Of a stretch of 64,000 nucleotides of DNA, positions 49,535 to 58,903 are shown one piece after another. Source of the stretch: Elusimicrobiota bacterium. Its GTDB lineage: Bacteria > Elusimicrobiota > Elusimicrobia > UBA1565 > UBA9628. The notes beneath the pieces are model-generated. The model was not told the origin of the DNA, did no database searches, and saw only the letters and a list, made by a program, of their open reading frames with translations. Both the position numbers and the translations under genes were made by a program. The DNA is taken from positions 186,001 to 250,000 of the forward strand of contig JACRDQ010000036.1 in NCBI GenBank assembly GCA_016218545.1. Reading direction: 5' to 3'. Position 1 is the stretch's first letter. Every line of letters begins with the position of its first letter.

Positions 49535-51538
49535 TCAGCGGTCTCTCCGCTTCCTCAGGGCGGCGTTGACGCCTCCGGCCAGCAGCACGAGGACCGCGAA
49601 GAACGGACCGGCCGCTCCACCCCCGCCGACCCTCGGGATCGGCGAGCTGGAGATGGGGCTCGGGGAGTACTGCCCCGAGTAGCTCGGCGGCACCGCGGCG
49701 GCCCTGGCCTGCTGCGCGGCACGTTCGCGCTGGACCCGGCCCAGGTTCTCCCTCCCGATGCCGCGGGAGGCAAAGCTCTCGTCGGCCATGACGACCATCG
49801 AGGTCTCGTCCGTGACCAGGGAGTAACGGGTCCCCAGGTCGCGGACGGTGGCGTCGACCTCGCGGGCGTCGGCGCCCAGGCGCTTCTGCCGGCCCAGCTC
49901 TTCGATGCGCGCCAGGGCCCAGAGACGCTCGAGCTCGGGGCTGCGCTCATCCACCTTCGGGAAGGTGACGGGGATCTTGTACGAGACGGGCTTGCCCGAC
50001 ACCTTGGCCCGCAGCGACAACTGGCCCTTCCCCTCGCCGCGGTAGCGGCCGAAGACCACCAGTTGGTCCCCGCGATACAGCGTCAGAGGCTTCTCCGGGG
50101 TCAAGCCGAAGGTCTGGATGCCTGCGATGTCCACGCTGGCCTGATGCAAGGCCTCGTGGGTCAGCTTCGACTTGACCAGCAGGATCTTCCCGACGATGGA
50201 GTCCGCGGTGGAGACGCTCTCCGCGAAGCCCCCCGACACGGCCGCCAGATCCCCGAGAAGCGGGGTATTGGCGGCGTTGCCCATAACGAAGGTGTAGAGC
50301 CTCACGTCCCGGTCCCGCACCAGGTCGAGGAACTTCCGGTGCTCGGTCACGCCCACGTTGGCCACTCCGTCGGTGACGAGGAGCACGGCGCTCGTCCGCT
50401 CCCCGTCGAGGCCCTGGAGGCCCTGCTCGAGCCCCGCGTACATGTTCGTGCCCCCGCAGGCCTGCAGCTTGAGTACGCCGGAGACCGCGGCCTCGGCCTC
50501 CGCCTTGGTCGCCGGGGTGAACCTCCCGATGAGCCACTGGGCTCTCTCGTTGAAGAGCGCGATCCGGAAGCGGTCCTCCGGCCTCATCGTGCCCAGGGCC
50601 TTCTCGACTCCGCGGACGAGCGCAGGGAGCTTGTCGGCCATGGAGCCCGAGATGTCCAGCACGAAGGTCCAATCCGCGCCCTTCGCGAGGGGCTTGAGGT
50701 CGTCTCCCGGGGTCGCGACGATCATAAAAGTGCCTTCCTCCTGCCCTTTTCCCCTGTAGGGGATGAGCTCGACGCCGGCCGGGTGGCTTGCGGCCAAGCG
50801 ATAGTGGAGGACGAAATCCCGGCTCAGGGACGCGGTCCCGGGAGAGGACACGAGAATCTCGTAGCCTCCCTGCTCGAGCTTCCGGACGGCCGCCTCAGGA
50901 TGGCTGGGGACCAGTACCTCCTCGATGGGGTAGGAAGTTTTGATGCGGGCCTTCAGGGCGAAGGACGCCTCCCCCGTCACGGTGTCGTTGAGGAAGAAGG
51001 CGAGGTCACGGGCATCGTCGACCCCTCCCTCCTGCATCGGATAGACGAAACGGCCGACGCCGTGGTCCATGTCGAGCGGCTGGTAGTAGACCAGGCGCAC
51101 GCGCGCCTCCTTCCCTGCCCGCACCGGCGAGACGGACACCTGGAACGCCTTGTAGCCGTCCTTCTCGTTGAGCGCGGCATCCCGGCCTTTGGATCTCTCG
51201 TCCTCATAGGCCTGCCTGGCCTTCTCCTTGGCCAGGACCTCGCCGATGCGCTCCTTGCCGTCGATCCAGAGCGAGAGCTCGGACATCGAGGCTTTCTCCG
51301 GGACCGGGAAGGTGTAGAGGGCATCCAGATCCCTGTCATTGGGATTGAGGAAGACCTGATCCACCTCGGTCCTGGCGAAGCCGTTGTTGATGACCACGCT
51401 GACCTTGTGCTCCTTGATCTCAAGGTCCTTATAAGACGCGTCCACCGGACGGAGCAGTCCGGTCGCTCCCGCGGGCAGGGCTCGTACCGCTCCGAGGGCG
51501 AGCGCGGCCGTCAAGAACAGCGCGACATGGATCCTCAT
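49535..51538 (-). CDS. VIT + vWA domain protein with GlyGly-CTERM-like sorting tail
   Basis: VIT 'VSVVINNGFARTEVDQVFLNPNDRDLDALYTFPVPEKASMSEL'; MIDAS 'FVLDISGSM'; C-term 'RVGGGGAAGPFFAVLVLLAGGVNAALRKRRDR'; SD aggagg. Confidence 0.9.
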   Translation of the reverse strand: MRIHVALFLTAALALGAVRALPAGATGLLRPVDASYKDLEIKEHKVSVVINNGFARTEVDQVFLNPNDRDLDALYTFPVPEKASMSELSLWIDGKERIGEVLAKEKARQAYEDERSKGRDAALNEKDGYKAFQVSVSPVRAGKEARVRLVYYQPLDMDHGVGRFVYPMQEGGVDDARDLAFFLNDTVTGEASFALKARIKTSYPIEEVLVPSHPEAAVRKLEQGGYEILVSSPGTASLSRDFVLHYRLAASHPAGVELIPYRGKGQEEGTFMIVATPGDDLKPLAKGADWTFVLDISGSMADKLPALVRGVEKALGTMRPEDRFRIALFNERAQWLIGRFTPATKAEAEAAVSGVLKLQACGGTNMYAGLEQGLQGLDGERTSAVLLVTDGVANVGVTEHRKFLDLVRDRDVRLYTFVMGNAANTPLLGDLAAVSGGFAESVSTADSIVGKILLVKSKLTHEALHQASVDIAGIQTFGLTPEKPLTLYRGDQLVVFGRYRGEGKGQLSLRAKVSGKPVSYKIPVTFPKVDERSPELERLWALARIEELGRQKRLGADAREVDATVRDLGTRYSLVTDETSMVVMADESFASRGIGRENLGRVQRERAAQQARAAAVPPSYSGQYSPSPISSSPIPRVGGGGAAGPFFAVLVLLAGGVNAALRKRRDR

Positions 51539-51583
51539 GTGAACCTCCTGGGCCGGCCCGACGCCGGCCTCCGCCATAACTGA

Positions 51584-51599
51584 TTCAATTTTCATGCCA
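51584..51599 (-). promoter_or_regulatory. Sigma-54-type -24/-12-like promoter upstream of the VIT/vWA gene
   Basis: Minus strand TGGCATGAAAATTGAA vs consensus TGGCACRNNNNTTGCW: spacing exact, two mismatches; about 46 nt upstream of ATG. Confidence 0.55.
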
Positions 51600-51647
51600 A
51601 ACCATCTATGGCGCGTCTCAGGCCTTGTGTGGTAGACTGTCGACGGC

Positions 51648-52706
51648 ATGGCTCGGATGGCTCCCAGGATCGCGGCCCGGGTCCGCACCACGGTCATCGG
51701 ACACATGAAGCTCGCTGCCCTGCTCTCCATGGGCGAGGAGGACGCGGCCGGGCAGGCCAAGAGCCTGGAGGCCGAGCCGCTCTTCAGGCTCCTGCGCCGG
51801 GCCGGCGCGGTGACCCTGATGCCTTTCCCAGCCGCCTGTTTCGCGGCCCTGCGCATGGCAGGCCGCTTCCTGGCGTCCCCCCAGGATGGTCTTGGCGAAC
51901 TGCTGGACGGACGCTCGGACCTAGTCGACCTCATGCGGCGCGTGGGAGAGGCCCGACTCAAGGAGCATTTCCTCGGCGACCGGGCGGTCTCGGACAGCGG
52001 CCGCGCCCGGGCGTGCGGCCTCACCCTGGAGGAAGCGCGCGAACTGGGGAGCTTCATCGACCGGCTCTACATCCGCACCGAGTTCGAGCCTGTCGCGGAG
52101 GCGTCCGTACAGGTGTTCTCGGCCGTGGCCGGCATCGGGATCGTGGGCGGAAAGCCCGAGTTGCGCTTCTTCCACCGGGAAGTCTGGAGCAAACGCTACA
52201 AGGTGGATCGTCCCCTGCTGAGCGCCTGCGTCGCGAAGCTCGATGCCCGCGATCGCGAGGCCGCGGCGCGCCTGGCGACCAGACTCGAGCTCTTCGAGTG
52301 GCGCAAGACCACCCTCTACCGCGCCCTGGAGGCGCTGATCTCCGCCCAGGCGCGTTACCTTCTGACCGGCGACCCGTCCCGCCGCCAGCCCCTGACGCAG
52401 CGGTCCCTGGCCGCGGCCCTGGGCGTGGATGCCAGCAGCATCAACCGCTTGATCTCCAACAAGTCGGTGGAGTTGCCGTGGGGGCTGGAGGCGCCGATGA
52501 AAGCCCTCCTGCCCAGCGCCAAGTCCCTGTGCCGCGAGACCGTCTTCTCCCTGGCCCAGGAGCGGCCGGGCGACTCGGACGAGTCCCTGAGGACCGAGCT
52601 CTCCCGCCGTCATCAGATCTTCCTTTCCCGCAGATCCGTGGCCCAGTACCGCAAGGAACTGGGCCTGGCCGGCCGGAGCCGACGCGAGGCACGGGGGAGG
52701 CGATGA
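51648..52706 (+). CDS. Diverged sigma-54 (RpoN)-like protein
   Basis: C-term 'SRRSVAQYRKELGLAGRSRRE' resembles RpoN box; 'LTQRSLAAALGVDASSINRLISNKSVELPWGLEAPMKALL' resembles RpoN HTH; N-term region I short and diverged. Confidence 0.75.
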   Translation: MARMAPRIAARVRTTVIGHMKLAALLSMGEEDAAGQAKSLEAEPLFRLLRRAGAVTLMPFPAACFAALRMAGRFLASPQDGLGELLDGRSDLVDLMRRVGEARLKEHFLGDRAVSDSGRARACGLTLEEARELGSFIDRLYIRTEFEPVAEASVQVFSAVAGIGIVGGKPELRFFHREVWSKRYKVDRPLLSACVAKLDARDREAAARLATRLELFEWRKTTLYRALEALISAQARYLLTGDPSRRQPLTQRSLAAALGVDASSINRLISNKSVELPWGLEAPMKALLPSAKSLCRETVFSLAQERPGDSDESLRTELSRRHQIFLSRRSVAQYRKELGLAGRSRREARGRR

Positions 52707-54664
52707 CCTGGTGGCCGTTCTACCTGTCCCTGCTCTCGGCTTTCTTGAACGCAGGCATCGCCTGCCTGGCCTACGCTCGCGGCCGCCAGCAAGGCCTGTA
52801 CCGCACCTTCTCCGTCTTGGGCTTCTCCTTCGCGCTTTGGAGCATCGCCTATGCCCGCCTCTGGCCCGGCTCCGCCGACCCGTTCTGGACTAAGGTGCTC
52901 TTCAGTCCCCTGACCTGGCTGCCAGCGGCCTCGATCTCCTTCGTCTGGAGCTACACCGGGATGCCCGAGTCCCAGAGGCGGCTCCGCACCGCGCCGCTCT
53001 ATCTCGTCGGAGCCGTTCTCCTCGCGGCGCTCTGGACCGACCGCGTGTCCGTCGACCTCTTCCGGTGGGTCTTCCTGCTGTTCCTCTATCCGGGCCTCCT
53101 CGCCTGCGTGGGGATCCTCTTCGTCCATTGGAGGAAGGCCCAGGACCTCCAGGAACGCAACCGCCGAGGATACATGTTCCTGGCCGCGGCCATCGCCGCC
53201 GTCGGAGGGGTGACGGATTTCCTGCCCCACTACGGGATCCTCGGCCTGCCCTCCCTCGCCAACGTCTCCTTCACGACGTACTCCCTGTTGGTCATCATGG
53301 CCATCAGCCGCCATCATCTTCTGGACCTGGCCGCGGCCCTGGGCCGTGCGGCGGCGGCGGCGGCGTCTCTCCTGATCAGCCTCGTCTTGACGTGCCTGAC
53401 CTGGCTCACCCAGCGCTTCGAGGGGCCCATATTCGCCAATTTCTTCGTCCTGAGCCTCCTGCTCGTCGCGATCCTGCCTCCCCTATGGGAGAGGTTGAAC
53501 GCGCGCGTGATGCGCTGGGTCTTCGCCCGGAAACACCGGGGAGACGTGGCGCTGGCCGACTTGGAGGGAGGCCTCGAGGCCGCGGTCGGGACCGCGGAGA
53601 TCGGCAGGCTGGCCGCGGACGCCGTGGCCGAGGCGTGGGGCGCCGAGACGCGGTGCTGGTGGGTCCGGCGCGCGCTCCGGGGGATCGAGGGCCTGCCCTC
53701 CATGCCCGAAGAGCTCGTCCGCCAGCTGGCCGGCAGACCCCAGGTCGCGACCGTGTCCGGGCTCAAACGCCAGGGAGACGAGTTCTCCGTCAGGCTTGCC
53801 TCCCGGCTCGAGGAGCACGCGGCCCAGGCCGTGGTCCCCATCGCGCGGGACAACGAGCTCGTCGCCGTGCTCCTGCTGGGACCGCCCGCAGCGGGGTTCT
53901 TCGACCTGGCGGCCGCGCGCTGGCTCGAGCGCCTGGCGCGGTCGATGGGAAGAGCCGTCACCCATGCCGAGCTCACGGCCGGGCTCCTCCGGGCCGACCG
54001 GCTGGCTCAGCTCGGGACCCTCGCGGCAGGCATCGCGCATGAGGTGCGCAATCCCTTGAGCGGCATCCTGGGCGCGGCCCAACTCCTCAGGCTGAACCTC
54101 GGCGCGGAGAAGAAAGAGGAGTTCATCCGCATCCTTGAGACCGAGGTGGACCGTCTCAACGGGACTTTGACCGAGCTCCTGGACTACGCCTCGGCCAGGC
54201 CCCAGAAGGCTCGCTGCGATTGGGCCCGGGTCTGGGACAGGGTCCACAAGCTTCTTCGGGCCAGCTTTCCCCTGAAGCTGGCCCTGGAGACCGAGGGCGC
54301 GCCTCTGGAACTGGGCATCTCCGGCGCCCATCTCCAGCAGATCGTCATCAATCTGGTGAAGAACGCGGTACGAGCCGCCGAAAAGGCGCCGGCGCCCCGC
54401 GTCGTGCTGGCGGTCTCCAAGCAGGACGACCGTGCCATCCTCTCCGTGAGCGACAACGGCTCCGGCATCCCCGAGGACGTCCTGCCGAGACTGTTCGTCC
54501 CCTTCATGAGCGCCAGCGCCGGAGGCACGGGACTCGGACTGGCCACGGTGCGCAGGCTCGCCGAGCTCTATGGAGGCAGGGCCTGGGCCGAGAACAGGGA
54601 GACGGGCGCCATATTCCTGGTCGAGCTTCCCCTGGCCGAAATGGTAGAGTCCGGCCATGAGTGA
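52703..54664 (+). CDS. Membrane histidine kinase (multi-TM sensor, GAF-like, HisKA, HATPase)
   Basis: About 7-9 hydrophobic N-term segments; 'LGTLAAGIAHEVRNPLSGILGAAQLL'; 'NGSGIPEDVLPRLFVPF', 'GTGLGLATVRRLAELYGG'. Confidence 0.9.
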   Translation: MTWWPFYLSLLSAFLNAGIACLAYARGRQQGLYRTFSVLGFSFALWSIAYARLWPGSADPFWTKVLFSPLTWLPAASISFVWSYTGMPESQRRLRTAPLYLVGAVLLAALWTDRVSVDLFRWVFLLFLYPGLLACVGILFVHWRKAQDLQERNRRGYMFLAAAIAAVGGVTDFLPHYGILGLPSLANVSFTTYSLLVIMAISRHHLLDLAAALGRAAAAAASLLISLVLTCLTWLTQRFEGPIFANFFVLSLLLVAILPPLWERLNARVMRWVFARKHRGDVALADLEGGLEAAVGTAEIGRLAADAVAEAWGAETRCWWVRRALRGIEGLPSMPEELVRQLAGRPQVATVSGLKRQGDEFSVRLASRLEEHAAQAVVPIARDNELVAVLLLGPPAAGFFDLAAARWLERLARSMGRAVTHAELTAGLLRADRLAQLGTLAAGIAHEVRNPLSGILGAAQLLRLNLGAEKKEEFIRILETEVDRLNGTLTELLDYASARPQKARCDWARVWDRVHKLLRASFPLKLALETEGAPLELGISGAHLQQIVINLVKNAVRAAEKAPAPRVVLAVSKQDDRAILSVSDNGSGIPEDVLPRLFVPFMSASAGGTGLGLATVRRLAELYGGRAWAENRETGAIFLVELPLAEMVESGHE

Positions 54665-55826
54665 CGTCCGACCCGCGCTGGTCCTGGTGGTCGACGACGA
54701 AGCCAGCGTGCGCAAAGTCCTCAAAGGTTTCCTGGAGGCCGAGGGCTACCGGGTCGTCGTGGCCAAGGACGCAAAGGAGGCGCGCTCGAGCCTCAAGGGG
54801 CAGCCCTCCCTGGTCATCACCGACTTCAAGCTGCCCGGCGAGGACGGGCTTTCTTTCCTCAGGCACCTGCGCTCGAGCAGGCCGGAGGTGCCCGTCGTGA
54901 TGATGACCGCCTTCGGCACCATCCCCACCGCGGTCGCGGCCATCAAGGCCGGAGCGCATGATTTCCTCGTCAAGCCCTTGGACTTCGCGGACCTCAAGAG
55001 GATTCTCAGGAAGGCCCTGGCCAGCGGGGCCGCAGATGAACGGGAGTGGGTGATGGAACCGGCGTCGGACCCCTACCCGCTGATCGGCCGGAGCGCCCCC
55101 ATGGTCGAGGTCTACAAGCTCATCGCCAAGGCTGGCCCCTCGGACGCGACCGTGCTGATCCTGGGCGAGACCGGCACGGGCAAGGAGCTCGTCGCCGCCG
55201 CCCTGCACGCGGCGAGCCGGCGCAAGGCCCAGCCATTCATCAAGGTCAACTGCGGGGCGATCCCCGAGGACCTCCTCGAGGCCGAGCTCTTCGGCTACGA
55301 GAAGGGGAGCTTCACCGGGGCGACCCGCGACAAGCCCGGCAAATTCGAGCTCGCCGACGGCGGCACCGTCTTCCTCGACGAGGTCGGCGAGATGAGCCCC
55401 GCCATGCAGGTCAAGCTCCTCAGGACCCTGCAGAGCGGGGAATTCGACCACGTGGGAGGCGTCGACACCCTCAAGGCGGACGTCCGCGTGCTGGCCGCCA
55501 CCCACCAGGACCTCAAGACGGCGGTCACAGACAAGAAGTTCCGCGAGGACCTCTACTACCGCCTCAACGTCGTGCCCATCAGCATTCCGCCGTTGCGGGA
55601 CCGGCGGTCGGACATCCCGGAGCTGGCAACCTTCTTCCTGGAGAGACTGGCGCGCAAGAACGACCGCAGCGTCCCCTCGGTCGACCCACGGGCCATGGAG
55701 GCCCTTCAAGCCGCTCCCTGGCAGGGGAACGTCCGCCAGCTGGAGAACCTCCTCGAACGCCTCCTCGTTCTGCTCGAGGGGGATGCCATCCGCCTCTCCG
55801 ACATCCCCCCCGATATCCTCGGATAG
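54657..55826 (+). CDS. NtrC-like sigma-54 activator (REC + AAA+) lacking C-terminal HTH
   Basis: REC '[16 protein letters not shown]'; Walker A '[11 protein letters not shown]'; '[33 protein letters not shown]'; ends '...[12 protein letters not shown]' with no Fis-type HTH. Confidence 0.9.
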   Translation: MSDVRPALVLVVDDEASVRKVLKGFLEAEGYRVVVAKDAKEARSSLKGQPSLVITDFKLPGEDGLSFLRHLRSSRPEVPVVMMTAFGTIPTAVAAIKAGAHDFLVKPLDFADLKRILRKALASGAADEREWVMEPASDPYPLIGRSAPMVEVYKLIAKAGPSDATVLILGETGTGKELVAAALHAASRRKAQPFIKVNCGAIPEDLLEAELFGYEKGSFTGATRDKPGKFELADGGTVFLDEVGEMSPAMQVKLLRTLQSGEFDHVGGVDTLKADVRVLAATHQDLKTAVTDKKFREDLYYRLNVVPISIPPLRDRRSDIPELATFFLERLARKNDRSVPSVDPRAMEALQAAPWQGNVRQLENLLERLLVLLEGDAIRLSDIPPDILG

Positions 55827-55830
55827 CCTC

Positions 55831-55850
55831 GGCGGCGCGGCTCAGCCGCC
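55831..55850. terminator. Hairpin at convergent gene ends
   Basis: GGCGGC-gcggctca-GCCGCC; contains the stop codon of the minus-strand symporter gene. Confidence 0.4.
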
Positions 55851-57374
55851 GGCTTGGGGTTCTTGCCGCTCGGGGTCCAGCACCGGCCCCAGGGCCCAGG
55901 CCAGGCCGAAGGTGCCGAAGGTCCCCAGGATCACGAGCCAGCTCCAGCCCAAGGGGAAGACCTTGAGCTCCGAGAGGTAGAGCAGGACCGCGTTGACCAC
56001 GGCCATGACGGTCATGGCCCAGATGTTGGCCCTGTTGGCCGGCCTCTTGGTCAGCAGGCCGAGCAGGAACACGCCCAGGAGCGAGCCGTAGGTCACGCCC
56101 CCGATCTTGAAGGCCACCCAGAGCATCTTGTCCACGTGGCTGAACACGTAGGCCAGCACGCCCAGCAGGACCGCGAAGGCGCAGATGGAGAGGCGCGAGA
56201 CCCTCATGTAGTGGGCCTCGTCCGCGTCGCTCTTGATGAGGGGCTTGTAGATGTCGGTCACGAAGGAAGCGGTCAGGGAGGAGAGGGGCGAGTCGATGGA
56301 GGCCAGAACCACGGCCGCGAGCACGAGACCGCGCATGAAGGCGGGCATGACGCTCGTGGTGAAGTGCGGGTAGATCTTGTCGAGGCCCTCGGGCAGAGGC
56401 AGGGCGGGGTTCTGCTGGTAGAAGACGAAGAGGCCCGTGCCGACTGAGAGGAAGATCATCAGCACCACGAAGCTGCCGACGATGCTCAGCAGCATGGTGC
56501 GCTGGCTTGCCGCGCGGGTCTCCACGGTCAGGAGCCGCTGCATCATCTCGTGGTCCGTGCCGAAGGCGGCCATGGAGCCGAAGAAGCCGTTCAAGACCGC
56601 GACCCAGATGATGTTGGGGTCCGAGAAGAACTTCTGCAGGAAGCCGGGCTCCGAGACCGAGGGACCCCAGTTGAACACCTGGAGCTTGCCCGCGGCCTCG
56701 GCGGCGGCCATGATGCCGACGGCCCCGCCCTCCACGTGCGAGGCCAGGTAGACGAGCGTGGCCGCCCCGGCGGTCATGAAGGCCACGGCCTGCACGACGT
56801 TGGTCCAGACCACGGCCTTGATGCCGCCGTGCCCGATGTAGAGGGCGCCCACCACCACGAAGAGGGCGATGACCGGGACCTTGTCCCAACCGACGAGCAC
56901 GGCCACGGCCACGCAGGCGGCCATGAGGCGCACGCTGGAGGCCAGCACGCGGGTGACGAAGAAGAACCCGGTCGCCGCGTACTGCGTCTGGGCCCCGAAG
57001 CGGTGCTTGAGGAACTCGTAGATGGTCGTGCAGTTGAAGTGGTAGAAAGCCGGGATGAAGAGGAAGGCGATGACGATGCGCGAGGCCGCGGAGCCGATGA
57101 AGAACTGGGCATAGTTCCAGTTCTCCCGGAAGCCCGTGGCCGGCACGCCGATGATGGTCATGGCCGAGATCTCGGTCGCCACGAAGGACATGCAGGCGGC
57201 CCACCAGGGGATGCTCCTGCGGCCCAGGAAGAAGTCGGCCGTGCCCTCCTCCTTGCGGCCGTGCCACCAGCCCAGGCCGAACATGAAGACCAGGAAGGCC
57301 AGGAGCACGGAGTAGTCGCGGAGGTCCAGCATCGTCGGATTGGAGAACCAGGTCTCGGGTCCCATGTCATTCAC
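55842..57374 (-). CDS. Sodium:solute symporter family transporter
   Basis: 'TADFFLGRRSIPWWAACMSFVATEISAMTIIGVPATGF'; ~13 TM. Confidence 0.92.
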   Translation of the reverse strand: MNDMGPETWFSNPTMLDLRDYSVLLAFLVFMFGLGWWHGRKEEGTADFFLGRRSIPWWAACMSFVATEISAMTIIGVPATGFRENWNYAQFFIGSAASRIVIAFLFIPAFYHFNCTTIYEFLKHRFGAQTQYAATGFFFVTRVLASSVRLMAACVAVAVLVGWDKVPVIALFVVVGALYIGHGGIKAVVWTNVVQAVAFMTAGAATLVYLASHVEGGAVGIMAAAEAAGKLQVFNWGPSVSEPGFLQKFFSDPNIIWVAVLNGFFGSMAAFGTDHEMMQRLLTVETRAASQRTMLLSIVGSFVVLMIFLSVGTGLFVFYQQNPALPLPEGLDKIYPHFTTSVMPAFMRGLVLAAVVLASIDSPLSSLTASFVTDIYKPLIKSDADEAHYMRVSRLSICAFAVLLGVLAYVFSHVDKMLWVAFKIGGVTYGSLLGVFLLGLLTKRPANRANIWAMTVMAVVNAVLLYLSELKVFPLGWSWLVILGTFGTFGLAWALGPVLDPERQEPQAGG

Positions 57375-58864
57375 CTCTTGTCGAGAGCGACCGGCAGTGC
57401 GCCCGCGACCGTGAGCTTGCGGGCCAGGGCCGCGGCCGCGGCGCGCTGGGCGTCGGCCGAGGCGGAGAAGGCGGCGAGAGAGGCCGAGGCCTCAGGGACC
57501 CCGGCCAGGGCCCAGGGGCTGCCGAAGGCAACGGCCACGGTCTTGGAGGCCCGAGCCGCGGCGGCCTTCAAGCGGCCGAGCTCCTCGGAAGCGTAGCTGA
57601 TGCGGCCGCTGTAGGCGCGCGGGGACACGAAGAGCCCGGCCACGAGGGTCTCTCCGGCCCCGGCATCGGCCTTGGCCGCGGGCTCAAAGCCCAAGGCCTT
57701 GAGCTCCTCGATGAAGACCTTGCCGTGGAGCTCCCCGGGGAAGCCCTCGTCCGGCTCGAAATAGGCGAAGGTCCGCGGGAGCACGCCCTCCATGGGGCGG
57801 CCCCAGGCCAGGCAGCGCTCCGCCATCCTGGCCGCGGCTTCGCGATGGCTCGCGCACCCCACGGACCCGGAGTCCATGGGCGGGCACGCGGCCTGCCGGG
57901 CCTCGAGGGTCTTCATGGCCTCGGCAAGCCTCCGGGAGGAGCGCTCGACCGCGCCGGCCGTCGCGGGGTCGCTGTCCGCCAGCCTGATGAGGTCGTAGGC
58001 CAGCTGACGCGGGTTCTCGGGCACGAGGATGATGTCGCAGCCTGCCCGCAGGCAGGACGCGGAGGCCTCGAGCTCGGGGTAGCGCTTGGCCACCGCGTGC
58101 ATGCTGAGCGCGTCCGTAGACACGAGGCCCCCGAACCCCAGCCTGCCCCTGAGCTCGCCCGAGACCACGGCCTCGGACATCGTAGCCGGCGTCCGCCGGT
58201 CTCCGGACAGGGCCGGGACCGCAAGGTGCCCCACCATGACGGAGTCAGCCTCGGCGGCGAGCGCCGCGTAAGGGGCCAACTCCCGGCCGGCGAGCACGTC
58301 CCTGGGGGCTTCCACGAGCGGCAGGTCGAGGTGGGAGTCGAGGTCGGAGTCCCCGTGCCCGGGGAAGTGCTTGATGCACGAGAGCACGCCCCCGGCCGCC
58401 AGGCCCTTCATGGCGGCCCGCGCCATGCGGGTCACGAGCCCCGGGTCCGCGCCGAAGGAGCGGATGTTGACGATCGGGCTCAAGGGCTGGGTCGCCAGGT
58501 CCACCACGGGCCCGAGCACCCAGCCGATGCCCACGGCCCGGGACTCGAGCGCCGTGAGCCTGCCCTTCTCGAAGGCCAGGGACTCGTCGTTGGACGCGGC
58601 CAGCCCCATGTTGGAGGGGAATGCGGTCCCGCCGTTCACGTGCGAGGCCAGGCCGTCCTCGTAATCGGCGCAGAGCAAGAGAGGCGTCCGGGCCCGCTCC
58701 TGGACCCGGCGGCAGAATTCCGCCACCTCGGAGACGGTCCCGCCGTAGACGCAGAACCCCCCGACCCCCAGGTCCGCCAGGCGCAGGGCGTCCTCAGGGT
58801 CGTCCCAGCCCACCTTGAAGCCCGGGAACACGAGACGGACCGCCGACTCTCCGGGGGAGGTCAT
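57371..58864 (-). CDS. GH3 family beta-N-acetylhexosaminidase (NagZ-like)
   Basis: 'DYEDGLASHVNGGTAFPSNMGLAAS', 'CIKHFPGHGDSDLDSHLDLP', 'GLVSTDALSMHAV'; 4-nt overlap with symporter. Confidence 0.9.
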   Translation of the reverse strand: MTSPGESAVRLVFPGFKVGWDDPEDALRLADLGVGGFCVYGGTVSEVAEFCRRVQERARTPLLLCADYEDGLASHVNGGTAFPSNMGLAASNDESLAFEKGRLTALESRAVGIGWVLGPVVDLATQPLSPIVNIRSFGADPGLVTRMARAAMKGLAAGGVLSCIKHFPGHGDSDLDSHLDLPLVEAPRDVLAGRELAPYAALAAEADSVMVGHLAVPALSGDRRTPATMSEAVVSGELRGRLGFGGLVSTDALSMHAVAKRYPELEASASCLRAGCDIILVPENPRQLAYDLIRLADSDPATAGAVERSSRRLAEAMKTLEARQAACPPMDSGSVGCASHREAAARMAERCLAWGRPMEGVLPRTFAYFEPDEGFPGELHGKVFIEELKALGFEPAAKADAGAGETLVAGLFVSPRAYSGRISYASEELGRLKAAAARASKTVAVAFGSPWALAGVPEASASLAAFSASADAQRAAAAALARKLTVAGALPVALDKR

Positions 58865-58903
58865 GGGACGCGTATGATAGTACATTTATTATAATGCCTC
58901 ACG

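Noticed and set aside
51609-51624. Second -24/-12-like element on the + strand (TGGCGCG-N4-AGGCC)
   Set aside because: Keeps GG-N10-GC spacing but lacks TT and A; a TAGACT -10 box at 51633 is a simpler promoter for the sigma-54-like gene.
52703-54664. Assignment of the kinase as PrsK (PEP-CTERM system)
   Set aside because: H-box is HEVRNPL (NtrB/AtoS type), not the form I expect in PrsK; only the functional parallel is kept.
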